A DNA stretch of 64,000 bases, from assembly GCF_004014715.1 (NCBI RefSeq), contig NZ_CP034835.1, positions 992,001-1,056,000 of the forward strand, written 5' to 3'. Source of the DNA: Pseudoalteromonas sp. R3. Its GTDB lineage: Bacteria > Pseudomonadota > Gammaproteobacteria > Enterobacterales > Alteromonadaceae. This document shows positions 8,098 to 15,787 of the stretch, one piece after another. Positions within the stretch are counted from its first letter, which is position 1, and the number at the start of each line of letters is the position of its first letter. The notes under the pieces were generated by a model. That model was not told the DNA's origin. It was given only the letters and a program-made list of their open reading frames with translations, and did not search any database. Both the position numbers and the translations under genes were made by a program.

Positions 8098-10829
8098 GAC
8101 GGATCATTTCCTTCTTGGTCTTCGGCTGCGGCCTGCTTTTTTGCTTTTGCGCGTGCAACAGCGGCTTTAATCGCGGCCTGACGTTTTTCTTCGGCGCTAA
8201 GCGGCGCTTCATGAGTGCTCTGAGGCGCGTCGCCAGGTTCTATACCTGTTTGTTGCTCGGCCTCTTTGGCGGCTTTCTTCGCCTTAGCACGGGCAATCGC
8301 AGCGGCAACGGCGGCCTTGCGGGGATCTTCCGGCTCAACGGGTGCCTCGACAAGTTCTGCGTCTGTTTGCTGCTCGGCTTCTTTGGCGGCTTTCTTCGCC
8401 TTAGCACGGGCTATTGCAGCGGCGACGGCGGCCTTACGGGGATCTTCCGGCTCAGAAGGTGTATCGCTAGGTTCTACGTCTGTTTGCTGTTCGGCCTCTT
8501 TGGCGGCTTTCTTCGCCTTAGCACGGGCAATCGCAGCAGCGACGGCGGCCTTACGGGGATCTTCCGGCTCAGAAGGTGTATCGCTAGGTTCTGCGTCTGC
8601 TTGCTGTTCGGCCTCTTTGGCGGCTTTCTTCGCCTTAGCACGGGCAATGGCAGCGGCGACAGCGGCCTTGCGAGGATCTTCCGGTTCAGCGGTAGAATCG
8701 GCTGGCTTAGCGTCTATTTGCTGTTCGGCTTCTTTGGCGGCTTTCTTTGCCTTAGCACGGGCAATCGCAGCGGCGACAGCGGCCTTGCGAGGATCTTCCG
8801 GTTCAGCGGTAGAATCGGCTGGCTTAGCGTCTATTTGCTGTTCGGCTTCTTTGGCGGCTTTCTTTGCTTTAGCACGGGCGATGGCGGCGGCCACAGCAGC
8901 CTTGCGAGGATCTTCGGCTCCTGTGTCGCTTTGCGACGGCGTCGCCTCGTTGTCCTGTTGGGCTGACTTTTTCGCCTTGGCGCGTGCAATGGCAGCAGCG
9001 ACAGCGGCTTTACGCGGATCCTCTGCTGTGGCAGCAAAAGAGTCAGTCGCGTCATTTTGTTGTGCTGCTTTTTTAGCTTTAGCCCTTGCTATGGCGGCGG
9101 CAACGGCATCTTTGCGTGAGCCTTCTCCGCCGGCATGCATCTCAGGTGCAGCTTGTGCGTCTTTTTCTGCTTTGTACTGACGCGCTTTTTCTTTGCGCTT
9201 AGCACGCTCCAGTGCCACTTCTGAATTGTCCGGCTCCAGCGTGCCATCGGCCGCTTTTTTGGCTTTGGCCCGCTCAATCGCGGCTTGTACAGCAGACTGG
9301 CTGTCTTTTTTCTGTTTGACGCGCTCCATTGCGGCGCTGACTTTATCGCTTTGCTCTGCACTGCGGGTACTGCTGCGAGCTGAGCGCTTATGACGATTCT
9401 GACGTTCTTCCTGCTCCCGCTCGAGTCGTTCTTTACGTGCCTCAAAGCGTTCTTTAGCACGCTCTGCCTTCACTTTTTCGAGCTTTTGTTCGCGGATCTC
9501 GGCTTTGGCAACCCGATAATATTGCACCAGCGGGATTTCACTTGGACAAACATAGGCACAGGCACCGCACTCAATACAGTCGAACAAATTGTGCTCTTCC
9601 AGCTTGTCGTACTCTTTGCCTTTGGCAAACCACTGTAGTTGTTGTGGCAGCAGAGTTTGAGGGCAGGCATCAGCACAAGCGCTACAACGAATACATGCCT
9701 GCTCAGGGCCGGCAACGGCCAGCTCCTGGTTATCCGGTGCCAGAATACAGTTAGTGGTTTTTACGACTGGAATTCGTACCGTTGGCAGGGTAAAACCCAT
9801 CATAGGCCCCCCCATGATAACTCGCTGTTCAGTTACAGGTTCAAAGCCCTGGCAAGTAAGTAAGTGCTTAATCTCTGTGCCTAGCAGTGCCCAGACATTT
9901 TGTGGTGTCTGGATGGTGTTTCCGGTCACAGTTACCACGCGTTCAATCAGCGGTTTGCCTTTGCATACGGCTTCGCTGACGGCAAACAAAGTACCGACAT
10001 TCTGTACCAAAACGCCAACATCGGCAGGTATTCCACCGCTGGGGACTTCTTTAGAGGTCAGTACCTGTATCAATTGTTTCTCACCACCCGAGGGGTATTT
10101 CACCGGTAGACCGCGTATTAGGATTTTATTATTGTGAGCCGCCGCTGCGGTCATCGCCTGAATGGCTTCAGGTTTATTGGTTTCAATGCCAACCAGCACA
10201 TACTCCGGATTTAGCAGGTGCTGCATAATCTCTATGCCCTGTACAATTTGCTCGGCATGTTCGCGCATGAGCAGATCATCAGCGGTGATATAAGGCTCGC
10301 ATTCAACGCCGTTGACCACTAAAAATTCAACAGGTTTATGCTTTGCGCTGTCTGCTTTGACATAGGTTGGAAAACCCGCGCCGCCCATCCCGGCAATACC
10401 AGCATGGTGAATAATGTCGATTAATGCCTGGTTATCGAGCTGGGTGAAGTCCGGAACCGGCCTAAGTTCACACCAGCTGTCCTTGCCGTCCGGGGTGAGT
10501 ACGATACTCAACTCAGGCAAAGCGGAAGGGTGTGCTGAAGGCATAGGTTTGATGTCACAGATCACCCCTGAAGTAGGGGCATGCACAGGCAATGACCAGT
10601 TTGCGCCCGGGCGGGTTAGTGCCTGACCTTTTAGTACGGTGTCCCCTTTATTTACCAGCAGCTGACCGTTGGCTCCAATATGCTGCTTCAGAGGTAGCAC
10701 CAGATAGTCGGGCAGGGGAATACGACCAATACTCGCCTGATTTGACACAGATTTTTGCTCCGGTGGATGAATGCCACCGGGAAACTGCCACAGTTTACCG
10801 TGTTCAATTTGCTCAAGTAAAGTTTCCAC
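8094..10829 (-). CDS. rsxC: Electron transport complex subunit RsxC (RnfC) with expanded repeat tail
   Basis: 911 aa, much longer than E. coli RsxC (about 740). Residues 1-440 form the conserved peripheral NADH/FMN-type module, including the Gly-rich GMGGAGFPTYVK block near 150. Two 4Fe-4S motifs follow, CIRCSACADACP (about 380) and CIECGACAYVCP (about 419). After residue 440 comes a highly charged helical tail. From about residue 600 it consists of tandem units starting EDPRKAAVAAAIARAKAKK, seven of them exact, plus degenerate copies at both ends; five full units are 39 aa (117 bp) apart. Ala/Lys-rich RnfC tails are known in gammaproteobacteria, but this one is unusually regular. The repeats create long spurious ORFs on the opposite strand. 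Confidence 0.93.
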   Translation of the reverse strand: METLLEQIEHGKLWQFPGGIHPPEQKSVSNQASIGRIPLPDYLVLPLKQHIGANGQLLVNKGDTVLKGQALTRPGANWSLPVHAPTSGVICDIKPMPSAHPSALPELSIVLTPDGKDSWCELRPVPDFTQLDNQALIDIIHHAGIAGMGGAGFPTYVKADSAKHKPVEFLVVNGVECEPYITADDLLMREHAEQIVQGIEIMQHLLNPEYVLVGIETNKPEAIQAMTAAAAHNNKILIRGLPVKYPSGGEKQLIQVLTSKEVPSGGIPADVGVLVQNVGTLFAVSEAVCKGKPLIERVVTVTGNTIQTPQNVWALLGTEIKHLLTCQGFEPVTEQRVIMGGPMMGFTLPTVRIPVVKTTNCILAPDNQELAVAGPEQACIRCSACADACPQTLLPQQLQWFAKGKEYDKLEEHNLFDCIECGACAYVCPSEIPLVQYYRVAKAEIREQKLEKVKAERAKERFEARKERLEREQEERQNRHKRSARSSTRSAEQSDKVSAAMERVKQKKDSQSAVQAAIERAKAKKAADGTLEPDNSEVALERAKRKEKARQYKAEKDAQAAPEMHAGGEGSRKDAVAAAIARAKAKKAAQQNDATDSFAATAEDPRKAAVAAAIARAKAKKSAQQDNEATPSQSDTGAEDPRKAAVAAAIARAKAKKAAKEAEQQIDAKPADSTAEPEDPRKAAVAAAIARAKAKKAAKEAEQQIDAKPADSTAEPEDPRKAAVAAAIARAKAKKAAKEAEQQADAEPSDTPSEPEDPRKAAVAAAIARAKAKKAAKEAEQQTDVEPSDTPSEPEDPRKAAVAAAIARAKAKKAAKEAEQQTDAELVEAPVEPEDPRKAAVAAAIARAKAKKAAKEAEQQTGIEPGDAPQSTHEAPLSAEEKRQAAIKAAVARAKAKKQAAAEDQEGNDPS
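8247..8915 (-). repeat. 117-bp tandem repeats inside rsxC
   Basis: Five complete in-phase 117-bp units (8331-8915) and a partial sixth (to about 8247) encode 39-aa blocks of RsxC. A shared CTTTGGC word recurs at 8264, 8381 and 8498, exactly 117 bp apart. The two units nearest 8700-8915 are almost identical at DNA level, which points to recent duplication or gene conversion. A 108-bp related unit precedes them (8916-9023). Confidence 0.93.
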
Positions 10830-10838
10830 TTAAACCTC

Positions 10839-11393
10839 TTAGTCGATTTGCTTTACAGGAATGGCGTCAATTTGCCACTTCCAGGTTTGGACGGTTGGTG
10901 CCACCGGGATCATATCAATACAATCGACAGGGCAGGGGTCGACACACAGGTCGCAGCCGGTACATTCGTCTGCAATGACGGTATGCATTTGCCGGGTCGC
11001 GCCGACGATGGCATCAACCGGACAGGCCTGAATGCACTTAGTGCAACCAATGCACTCATCTTCGCGTATATAGGCAACCTTTTTAATGGGCTCGGCTTCT
11101 TCGCCACCGGCCAGGGGTTTGGCCTCAACGCCCATTAAATCGGCCAATTTTTTCACCGTTGCCTCGCCACCTGGTGGGCATTTGTTTACGTCGTCCCCAT
11201 TTGCAATCGCTTCTGCATAGGGGCGGCAACCAGGATAACCACACTGACCACATTGTGTTTGCGGTAAGATGGCATCTACCTGATCAACAATCGGGTTACT
11301 TTCAACGCGGTACTTAACAGCGGCGTAGCCGAGAATAAGGCCAAAAACCAGCGCCAGTGCGCCGATGGCAATAAGTGCATAAAACAGTGTCAT
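10839..11393 (-). CDS. rsxB: Electron transport complex subunit RsxB (RnfB), iron-sulfur protein
   Basis: 184 aa. It has an N-terminal membrane helix (residues 4-26), then a Cys cluster [12 protein letters not shown] near 46-57 that binds a 4Fe-4S centre of the Fe-S domain type. Two ferredoxin motifs follow near 113 and 143, [12 protein letters not shown] and [12 protein letters not shown]. It passes electrons between the ferredoxin side and the membrane core of the Rsx complex. It lies 1 nt after rsxA and 9 nt before rsxC in the operon. All expected cysteines are present. Confidence 0.95.
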   Translation of the reverse strand: MTLFYALIAIGALALVFGLILGYAAVKYRVESNPIVDQVDAILPQTQCGQCGYPGCRPYAEAIANGDDVNKCPPGGEATVKKLADLMGVEAKPLAGGEEAEPIKKVAYIREDECIGCTKCIQACPVDAIVGATRQMHTVIADECTGCDLCVDPCPVDCIDMIPVAPTVQTWKWQIDAIPVKQID

Positions 11394-11394
11394 C

Positions 11395-11976
11395 TTAGAA
11401 CTTCACCAATCCAGAAAAACCCATAAAGGCCAATGACATCAGTCCGGCTGTGATCATGGCAATTGAGGCACCTTTAAACGGTGCTGGTACATCTGCGACG
11501 GCCAGACGTTCTCTCAGTGCGGCAAATAACACCAACACCAGTGAAAAGCCAACGGCCGCGCCGAACCCATATACTGCCGAACCAATAAAGGTGTGATCGT
11601 TTTTGATGTTGAGCAGCGCAACCCCTAACACCGCGCAATTGGTGGTGATAAGCGGCAAAAAGATGCCAAGTAAGCGATACAAAGTGGGGCTGGTTTTACG
11701 AACGACCATCTCTGTAAACTGCACAACCACAGCAATCACCAGAATAAAGCTCATGGTGCGCAGGAAAGTCAGATCCAGGGGAAGCAAAATGTACTGATTG
11801 ACCAGGTAGCTGGTGACAGAAGCCAATGTCAGAACGAAGGTGGTCGCGAGTGACATACCAATAGCGGTTTCGAGTTTGCCTGAGACACCCATAAACGGGC
11901 ACAAGCCGAGGAATTGCACCAATACAAAGTTATTTACCAGCACTGTGCCAATAAGCAACAGAATATACTCTGTCAT
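11395..11976 (-). CDS. rsxA: Electron transport complex subunit RsxA (RnfA)
   Basis: 193 aa integral membrane subunit with six helices, homologous to NqrE and paralogous to RsxE. Conserved features are [18 protein letters not shown] near residues 14-31 and [12 protein letters not shown] near residue 109; the Cys residues in these two blocks hold the intramembrane Fe-S centre in Rnf/Nqr structures. AAGGGGC lies just upstream of the ATG. It is the first gene of rsxABCDGE-nth. In enterobacteria the complex keeps SoxR reduced; in marine bacteria it may also power transport. Which applies here cannot be told from the sequence. Confidence 0.95.
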   Translation of the reverse strand: MTEYILLLIGTVLVNNFVLVQFLGLCPFMGVSGKLETAIGMSLATTFVLTLASVTSYLVNQYILLPLDLTFLRTMSFILVIAVVVQFTEMVVRKTSPTLYRLLGIFLPLITTNCAVLGVALLNIKNDHTFIGSAVYGFGAAVGFSLVLVLFAALRERLAVADVPAPFKGASIAMITAGLMSLAFMGFSGLVKF

Positions 11977-12111
11977 GCTTGCCCCTTAGTGTGAATGAAT
12001 TTACAGAGAACCAGAATAGACTGAGAATTCTAACAATTTCGGGCCTGAGATCACAGCATTTAGCCGGGAGAGAGGGGGAAAGTTTGTTAAAAATGGCTAG
12101 TAAAGTTGACA

Positions 12112-12135
12112 AAAGGGCGACAGACTCGCCCCTTT
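12112..12135 (-). terminator. Intrinsic terminator after the degenerate GGDEF-EAL gene
   Basis: On the minus strand a stem of AAAGG(G)GCGA with TCGCCCTTT (one bulged base, 5-nt loop) is followed by TTTTG, 12 nt beyond the stop codon of the gene ending at 12148. Confidence 0.6.
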
Positions 12136-12147
12136 GTCATCAGAGTA

Positions 12148-14091
12148 TTAAATTTCTTTTGGCTTTTCGATGTAGTAACCCTGAACGCCATCCAGACATA
12201 AGGTTTCAACTATGTGTTTTTCTTCCTGACTTTCGACTCCTTCGGCAAACACACTGACCCCGATGCGGTGAGCCAGGTCGACCATCAGACGCATAAAGTA
12301 CTGGTTGTTTTTGTCCTCTTCCAGTCCCCGGGTATAGCTGGCATCCATCTTAATAAAGTCGGGTTTCAGGTCGCGGAAGAACTTAAAGGATGTGAGTCCA
12401 ACACCGAACCGTTCAACGGTTATCCGAGCACCAACCCGGTGTACCATATCAATAAAGCGCTTACTGGCTTTGATATTCTGTTGCAATCCGAATTCGCTGA
12501 CTTCAAAGATAAGCTTAGATGCCAGGTTGGCTTCTTTTAACAAGCGTCGCTCAAGCCAAATAACAAACTGGTCGCTGTGCGCACTGGAGGCGGTTACATT
12601 GATCCCGAAGAACTTCTCATTGAAATTGCGCGACTTAATCATCTCGATTGAGGTGTCGATGATGAGTTGATCAATTTCTACCGCCATTTCCAATTTCTCG
12701 GCCATAGCGAGGAAAGAGGCTGTGGGTAGCATTTGCCCGTCTTCGGTTTTAAAGCGTGCTTGTATTTCGGCATAGGCTTTAACATTTTTACCAATTGGCA
12801 TAATGTTTTGCATCATTAGCATAACGCGACGGCTTTCAATGACTTCACGAATAACACGTCGCCAGTTTTGATTCCCGAAACCCGCGCCGACATTATTCAC
12901 CAAATCGGTTTCGCGTTGTAGGTGCCAGGCGTTGGCTTGCTTGCTTTGTGCCATACTCATTGCGTTGTCCACAACGGATAGCAACTCGCCTAAGGGCTTG
13001 CCAGACTCATAAGGGACAATACCTGTGTTCGCAACCGAACTTAATTCCTGGTTTTGCTGATACTGTGTGAATCTGGCTTGCAGGGTTTCACCAAAGCGTT
13101 CAGCTTCTTTAGACGGGATATTAGGTAAGATAACCGCAAAATCAGAGCTGTTGAGACGGAACACCTGACTACCGGTGTAAGTACCGCTGACATGTTTGAC
13201 GATGTCGGCAATCCCCTTAATATACAAATCGCCTTTCTGATAACCACGAGTTTGGTTAATCATTTGCAGTTCACTACAACGCACCATCGCCAGTGAGCCG
13301 AAACTCTTATCGCTGGCGGACTCAATTTGGTGTTCATAGTACTCAACAAACATATTGCGGTTTCCAAGTCCGGTCACCACATCTTTATAGGCTTCTTGCT
13401 TGATAGACTGTGCCGCAGACTTAATGTCTTCCTGCTTGCTCTTCAAAAAGTGGGCAAGGCGATTGAAAGAGGGCGCCAACTCAGCACCAAGTTCAGCCAC
13501 TTTATTGGTGTTGAAATCCTGATCTATGCTTTCAGTTACTTGGTTTTGCGTAATATAGATGTCTACAGCATCGGCAACTGTCATACTCACATTGCGGTTG
13601 AGCTTGCGGTAAATTGTCTTCATATAGAAGATGGGTATAAAGGCCATCAGTGCGGAGATGATGGTCATGAAAACGAGCGCCTGCTGTAACAGTTCAGCCT
13701 GACTCTGCACATTGATCAAAAATTCAATTTTGATGTCTTTACTTTTATTAACCGCAAACTGAGGTCTGATAGAGTTTAGTGTGTCGGCAATAATGCCCGC
13801 TAACACTGGCATTTCGCTTTGGGTATTGATGTTTAGTACGGTTTGACCTGCAAAGTCGCGCACTATAAAGGAAGAAAACACATTGCCACTGCCAAGAGAC
13901 AAGCGAATATGCTCTGGCGTGACATCTGCCATAGTTTTTTCCTGAATATAGTTACTTACCATACTCTGTGCATTTTGCTGGGCTCTGCTGACGGCGTTGT
14001 CAAAGCTACTTGCAATTAAGAAGCTACCAAGCGCAGAAAAAACAATCCAGGAAACGAGCTGGAGAAATATGAGTTTTTTAAAACCTGCCAT
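12148..14091 (-). CDS. Membrane GGDEF-EAL protein with degenerate active sites (LapD/CsrD-type)
   Basis: 647 aa. A membrane helix (residues 6-28), a periplasmic domain of about 120 residues resembling LapD/MoxY N-terminal sensors, and a second helix (about 140-160) precede a cytoplasmic GGDEF domain and an EAL domain. The GGDEF site reads NSSDF and is not expected to make c-di-GMP. In the EAL domain EAL is EIQ and the metal-binding DDFG is ERFG. Residues used to hold the ligand remain (NVTAS, FEVSE, IKMD, AEGVES, GVQGYYIEKP). I infer a c-di-GMP receptor or an RNA-decay adaptor, not an enzyme. E. coli CsrD (646 aa, HRSDF instead of GGDEF) and Pseudomonas LapD are the closest models; no lapG/lapA or msh gene adjoins to decide between them. 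Confidence 0.75.
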   Translation of the reverse strand: MAGFKKLIFLQLVSWIVFSALGSFLIASSFDNAVSRAQQNAQSMVSNYIQEKTMADVTPEHIRLSLGSGNVFSSFIVRDFAGQTVLNINTQSEMPVLAGIIADTLNSIRPQFAVNKSKDIKIEFLINVQSQAELLQQALVFMTIISALMAFIPIFYMKTIYRKLNRNVSMTVADAVDIYITQNQVTESIDQDFNTNKVAELGAELAPSFNRLAHFLKSKQEDIKSAAQSIKQEAYKDVVTGLGNRNMFVEYYEHQIESASDKSFGSLAMVRCSELQMINQTRGYQKGDLYIKGIADIVKHVSGTYTGSQVFRLNSSDFAVILPNIPSKEAERFGETLQARFTQYQQNQELSSVANTGIVPYESGKPLGELLSVVDNAMSMAQSKQANAWHLQRETDLVNNVGAGFGNQNWRRVIREVIESRRVMLMMQNIMPIGKNVKAYAEIQARFKTEDGQMLPTASFLAMAEKLEMAVEIDQLIIDTSIEMIKSRNFNEKFFGINVTASSAHSDQFVIWLERRLLKEANLASKLIFEVSEFGLQQNIKASKRFIDMVHRVGARITVERFGVGLTSFKFFRDLKPDFIKMDASYTRGLEEDKNNQYFMRLMVDLAHRIGVSVFAEGVESQEEKHIVETLCLDGVQGYYIEKPKEI

Positions 14092-14286
14092 TGTTATTCA
14101 TCTACCTGAAACTGGGATTAAATTCCGTTCGTCGACTGACTTGCTTTAGCAGCATTTTTGAGGAGTGAAATAGCCGCCTAGAATGCCTGTAGGGTAGAGC
14201 ATTCATTGGAAAAAGTCTAATATAATCGAACAATTGCCAATACAAAGAAAGCTGAGATTAAGTAAAAAGAAGGGAATGTAATGAGA

Positions 14287-14363
14287 TGGCTCCCCCTCCC
14301 CGACTCGAACGGGGGACCTGCGGATTAACAGTCCGTCGCTCTAACCAACTGAGCTAAGGGGGA
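14287..14363 (-). tRNA. tRNA-Asn(GTT), copy 4 in transcription order
   Basis: 77 nt including encoded CCA. The acceptor pairs TCCCCCT with AGGGGGA, and the anticodon loop reads CTGTTAA (GTT). It has normal D arm (AGCTCAGTTGGTTAGAGC) and T arm (GTTCGAGT loop region). It is the last gene of a four-gene tandem array read on the minus strand. Confidence 0.97.
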
Positions 14364-14384
14364 ACAAAATGCTGTTACTCAAAT

Positions 14385-14461
14385 TGGCTCCCCCTCCCCG
14401 ACTCGAACGGGGGACCTGCGGATTAACAGTCCGTCGCTCTAACCAACTGAGCTAAGGGGGA
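14385..14461 (-). tRNA. tRNA-Asn(GTT), copy 3
   Basis: Identical 77-nt sequence to the neighbouring copy, with encoded CCA and anticodon GTT. It is separated from the next copy by only 21 nt, so all four are probably cut from one precursor. Confidence 0.97.
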
Positions 14462-14495
14462 ACTTTTTGAGTAAATAACGATGAGCCAAAATAAG

Positions 14496-14572
14496 TGGCT
14501 CCCCCTCCCCGACTCGAACGGGGGACCTGCGGATTAACAGTCCGTCGCTCTAACCAACTGAGCTAAGGGGGA
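14496..14572 (-). tRNA. tRNA-Asn(GTT), copy 2
   Basis: 77 nt, identical to copies 3 and 4, with anticodon GTT and encoded CCA. Confidence 0.97.
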
Positions 14573-14591
14573 ATCGTTTATATTGAAAGAT

Positions 14592-14668
14592 TGGCTCCCC
14601 CTCCCCGACTCGAACGGGGGACCTGCGGATTAACAGTCCGTCGCTCTAACCAACTGAGCTAAGGGGAA
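14592..14668 (-). tRNA. tRNA-Asn(GTT), copy 1, with an acceptor-stem variant
   Basis: 77 nt, anticodon GTT, encoded CCA. It differs from the other three at acceptor position 2: the 5' strand reads TTCCCCT instead of TCCCCCT, turning the second pair (C2-G71) into a T2-G71 wobble. It is nearest the promoter and should still fold normally. Confidence 0.95.
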
Positions 14669-14690
14669 GCATGTCTCTCAACGGGGCGAA

Positions 14691-14719
14691 ATATTAATGA
14701 CCGCTAGGCAAGGTGTCAA
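14691..14719 (-). promoter_or_regulatory. Sigma-70 promoter of the tRNA-Asn array
   Basis: On the minus strand, TTGACA (perfect -35) and TAATAT are separated by exactly 17 bp and followed by a GC-rich discriminator (CGCCCCG). Such a discriminator is typical of stable-RNA promoters under stringent control. Transcription would start near 14684, about 15 nt before the first tRNA. Confidence 0.85.
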
Positions 14720-14810
14720 CAATAAAAATCATTGAATTGTAAAAAATCAGTTCGTTCGTTGAATTAATGCTCGATTTGCCCCTTTTTTAGCTGCCTTTAA
14801 GCTATTTGGA

Positions 14811-14832
14811 CCCCTTCTAATGAGAGAAGGGG
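14811..14832. repeat. Inverted repeat, 8-bp arms
   Basis: CCCCTTCT and AGAAGGGG are separated by 6 nt. There is no T-run on either side, so a terminator role is not supported. Confidence 0.5.
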
Positions 14833-15174
14833 ATAACTAGTCAGAGTGGGACAAAGTTACGAAATGTATAATTTTTGATGCTTATGTCGTTATTTTGTTC
14901 GAAGCGAACTTTTTTTGCACTTTAACAGAGATCCGATTTGTCTGTGGTTTGAGATCCCGCGAAGATCGTGAAAATGATCGAATAACAATACAGTATAATT
15001 GGAATTTATTGCACAAAAATTACCCAATATATACAGAATTATTGCATATAAATGTTCTAAAATATATAAAGTCATTTTTTATCAATTGCTTAGGTGTTTT
15101 TTGGGGTCGTTGCTACCAATTTGCAATATTTTGATATTGGTCTAGCAGCGCTGGATCTTTCCTTGAAATGTGAC

Positions 15175-15293
15175 TCGATCCAGATCGAATAAGCTGATGA
15201 TCAGGTGCAAGGGCGCGATCCTTCATTTGGATCGCGAGCTAGGCCTTTATTTTTAAAGGCTGTGATAAGTTATCCACGGAATCTGTGGATAAC
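15175..15293. repeat. Four consecutive inverted repeats ending in paired DnaA boxes
   Basis: In order: TCGATC/GATCGA (15175-15188, 2-nt spacer); CGCGATCC/GGATCGCG (15214-15236, 7-nt spacer); GCCTTTA/TAAAGGC (15243-15260, 4-nt spacer); GTTATCCAC/GTGGATAAC (15269-15293, 7-nt spacer). All arms are perfect. The first two are built around GATC sites and the last around DnaA boxes. Confidence 0.7.
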
Positions 15294-15787
15294 ATTGTTT
15301 ATTAAACTTTAAAAAGTGCTACAACGCCATATATTCCGCGGCATAGCGACGATGCAAGTGTTTTGATGAAAAATAATTAGTTGTTACATTTCAAGTGGTT
15401 ATTTAATTTGCACCATACTGGAACGAGAAATGCACAATATGACGGATTTATTTCGTCCTCGCCCCATAGATGTGCAAAAAGTGACCCGAATCAAGTTCTG
15501 TTTTTCTAAAAAACCAACTTTTTGCTAAAAATGTTTGAGTTGGTGTGAAATACCCCAATAAAACAATTTTTAATGCACTGCCAGGTATCCGCGAACTTAA
15601 CCGCTTCACTCGTTTGTCGTCAAAGCAGGATATTGTCATGCGATGGCCGTTTTGGACTAAACCCTGGTAGCAGTGCCAAACGTAATACATAACAGCTGTT
15701 TAATCCGCACAGGCTGGATGTTTAATTAAGTGCATCATCGAAAGTGATCCATTAGAATACTCGCTTCCAAATGAGGTAAAGCAAACT

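Larger units (their letters stand above)
14720..15787. other. Gene-free region containing an oriC-like GATC/DnaA-box cluster
   Basis: No convincing gene lies between the tRNA-Asn promoter and the MATE gene. Ten GATC sites fall in 304 bp: 14930, 14953, 14964, 14976, 15154, 15177, 15183, 15199, 15217 and 15230. About one would be expected by chance. They flank a very AT-rich stretch (about 14980-15110). Just beyond are two facing DnaA-type boxes, TTATCCACG at 15270-15278 and TGTGGATAA at 15284-15292. This mix of Dam sites, an AT-rich stretch and DnaA boxes is how enterobacterial and vibrio oriC is built, but the usual neighbours (mnmG, mioC, dnaA) are absent. It could be an origin, a DnaA-titrating (datA-like) or SeqA-binding site, or a relic. 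Confidence 0.5.

Noticed and set aside
8115..9180. Long plus-strand open frames opposite rsxC (up to 304 codons) rich in Ala/Ser/Gly
   Set aside because: They mirror the 117-bp repeats of rsxC, which keep several frames open. They have no family signature or ribosome-binding site and lie antisense to a well-supported gene.
14287..14668. Integration site or remnant of a genomic island at the tRNA-Asn array
   Set aside because: No integrase, no truncated tRNA direct repeat outside the array, and normal housekeeping genes on both sides.
15020..15040. LexA (SOS) box for uvrB in the gap upstream of the MATE gene
   Set aside because: An ATATATACAG half-site is present, but the paired CTG at the correct distance is missing.
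15448..15690. 80-codon minus-strand frame in the gap before the MATE gene
   Set aside because: No recognisable domain, no ribosome-binding site I could see, and AT-rich surroundings. I could not tell it from chance or a decayed gene.
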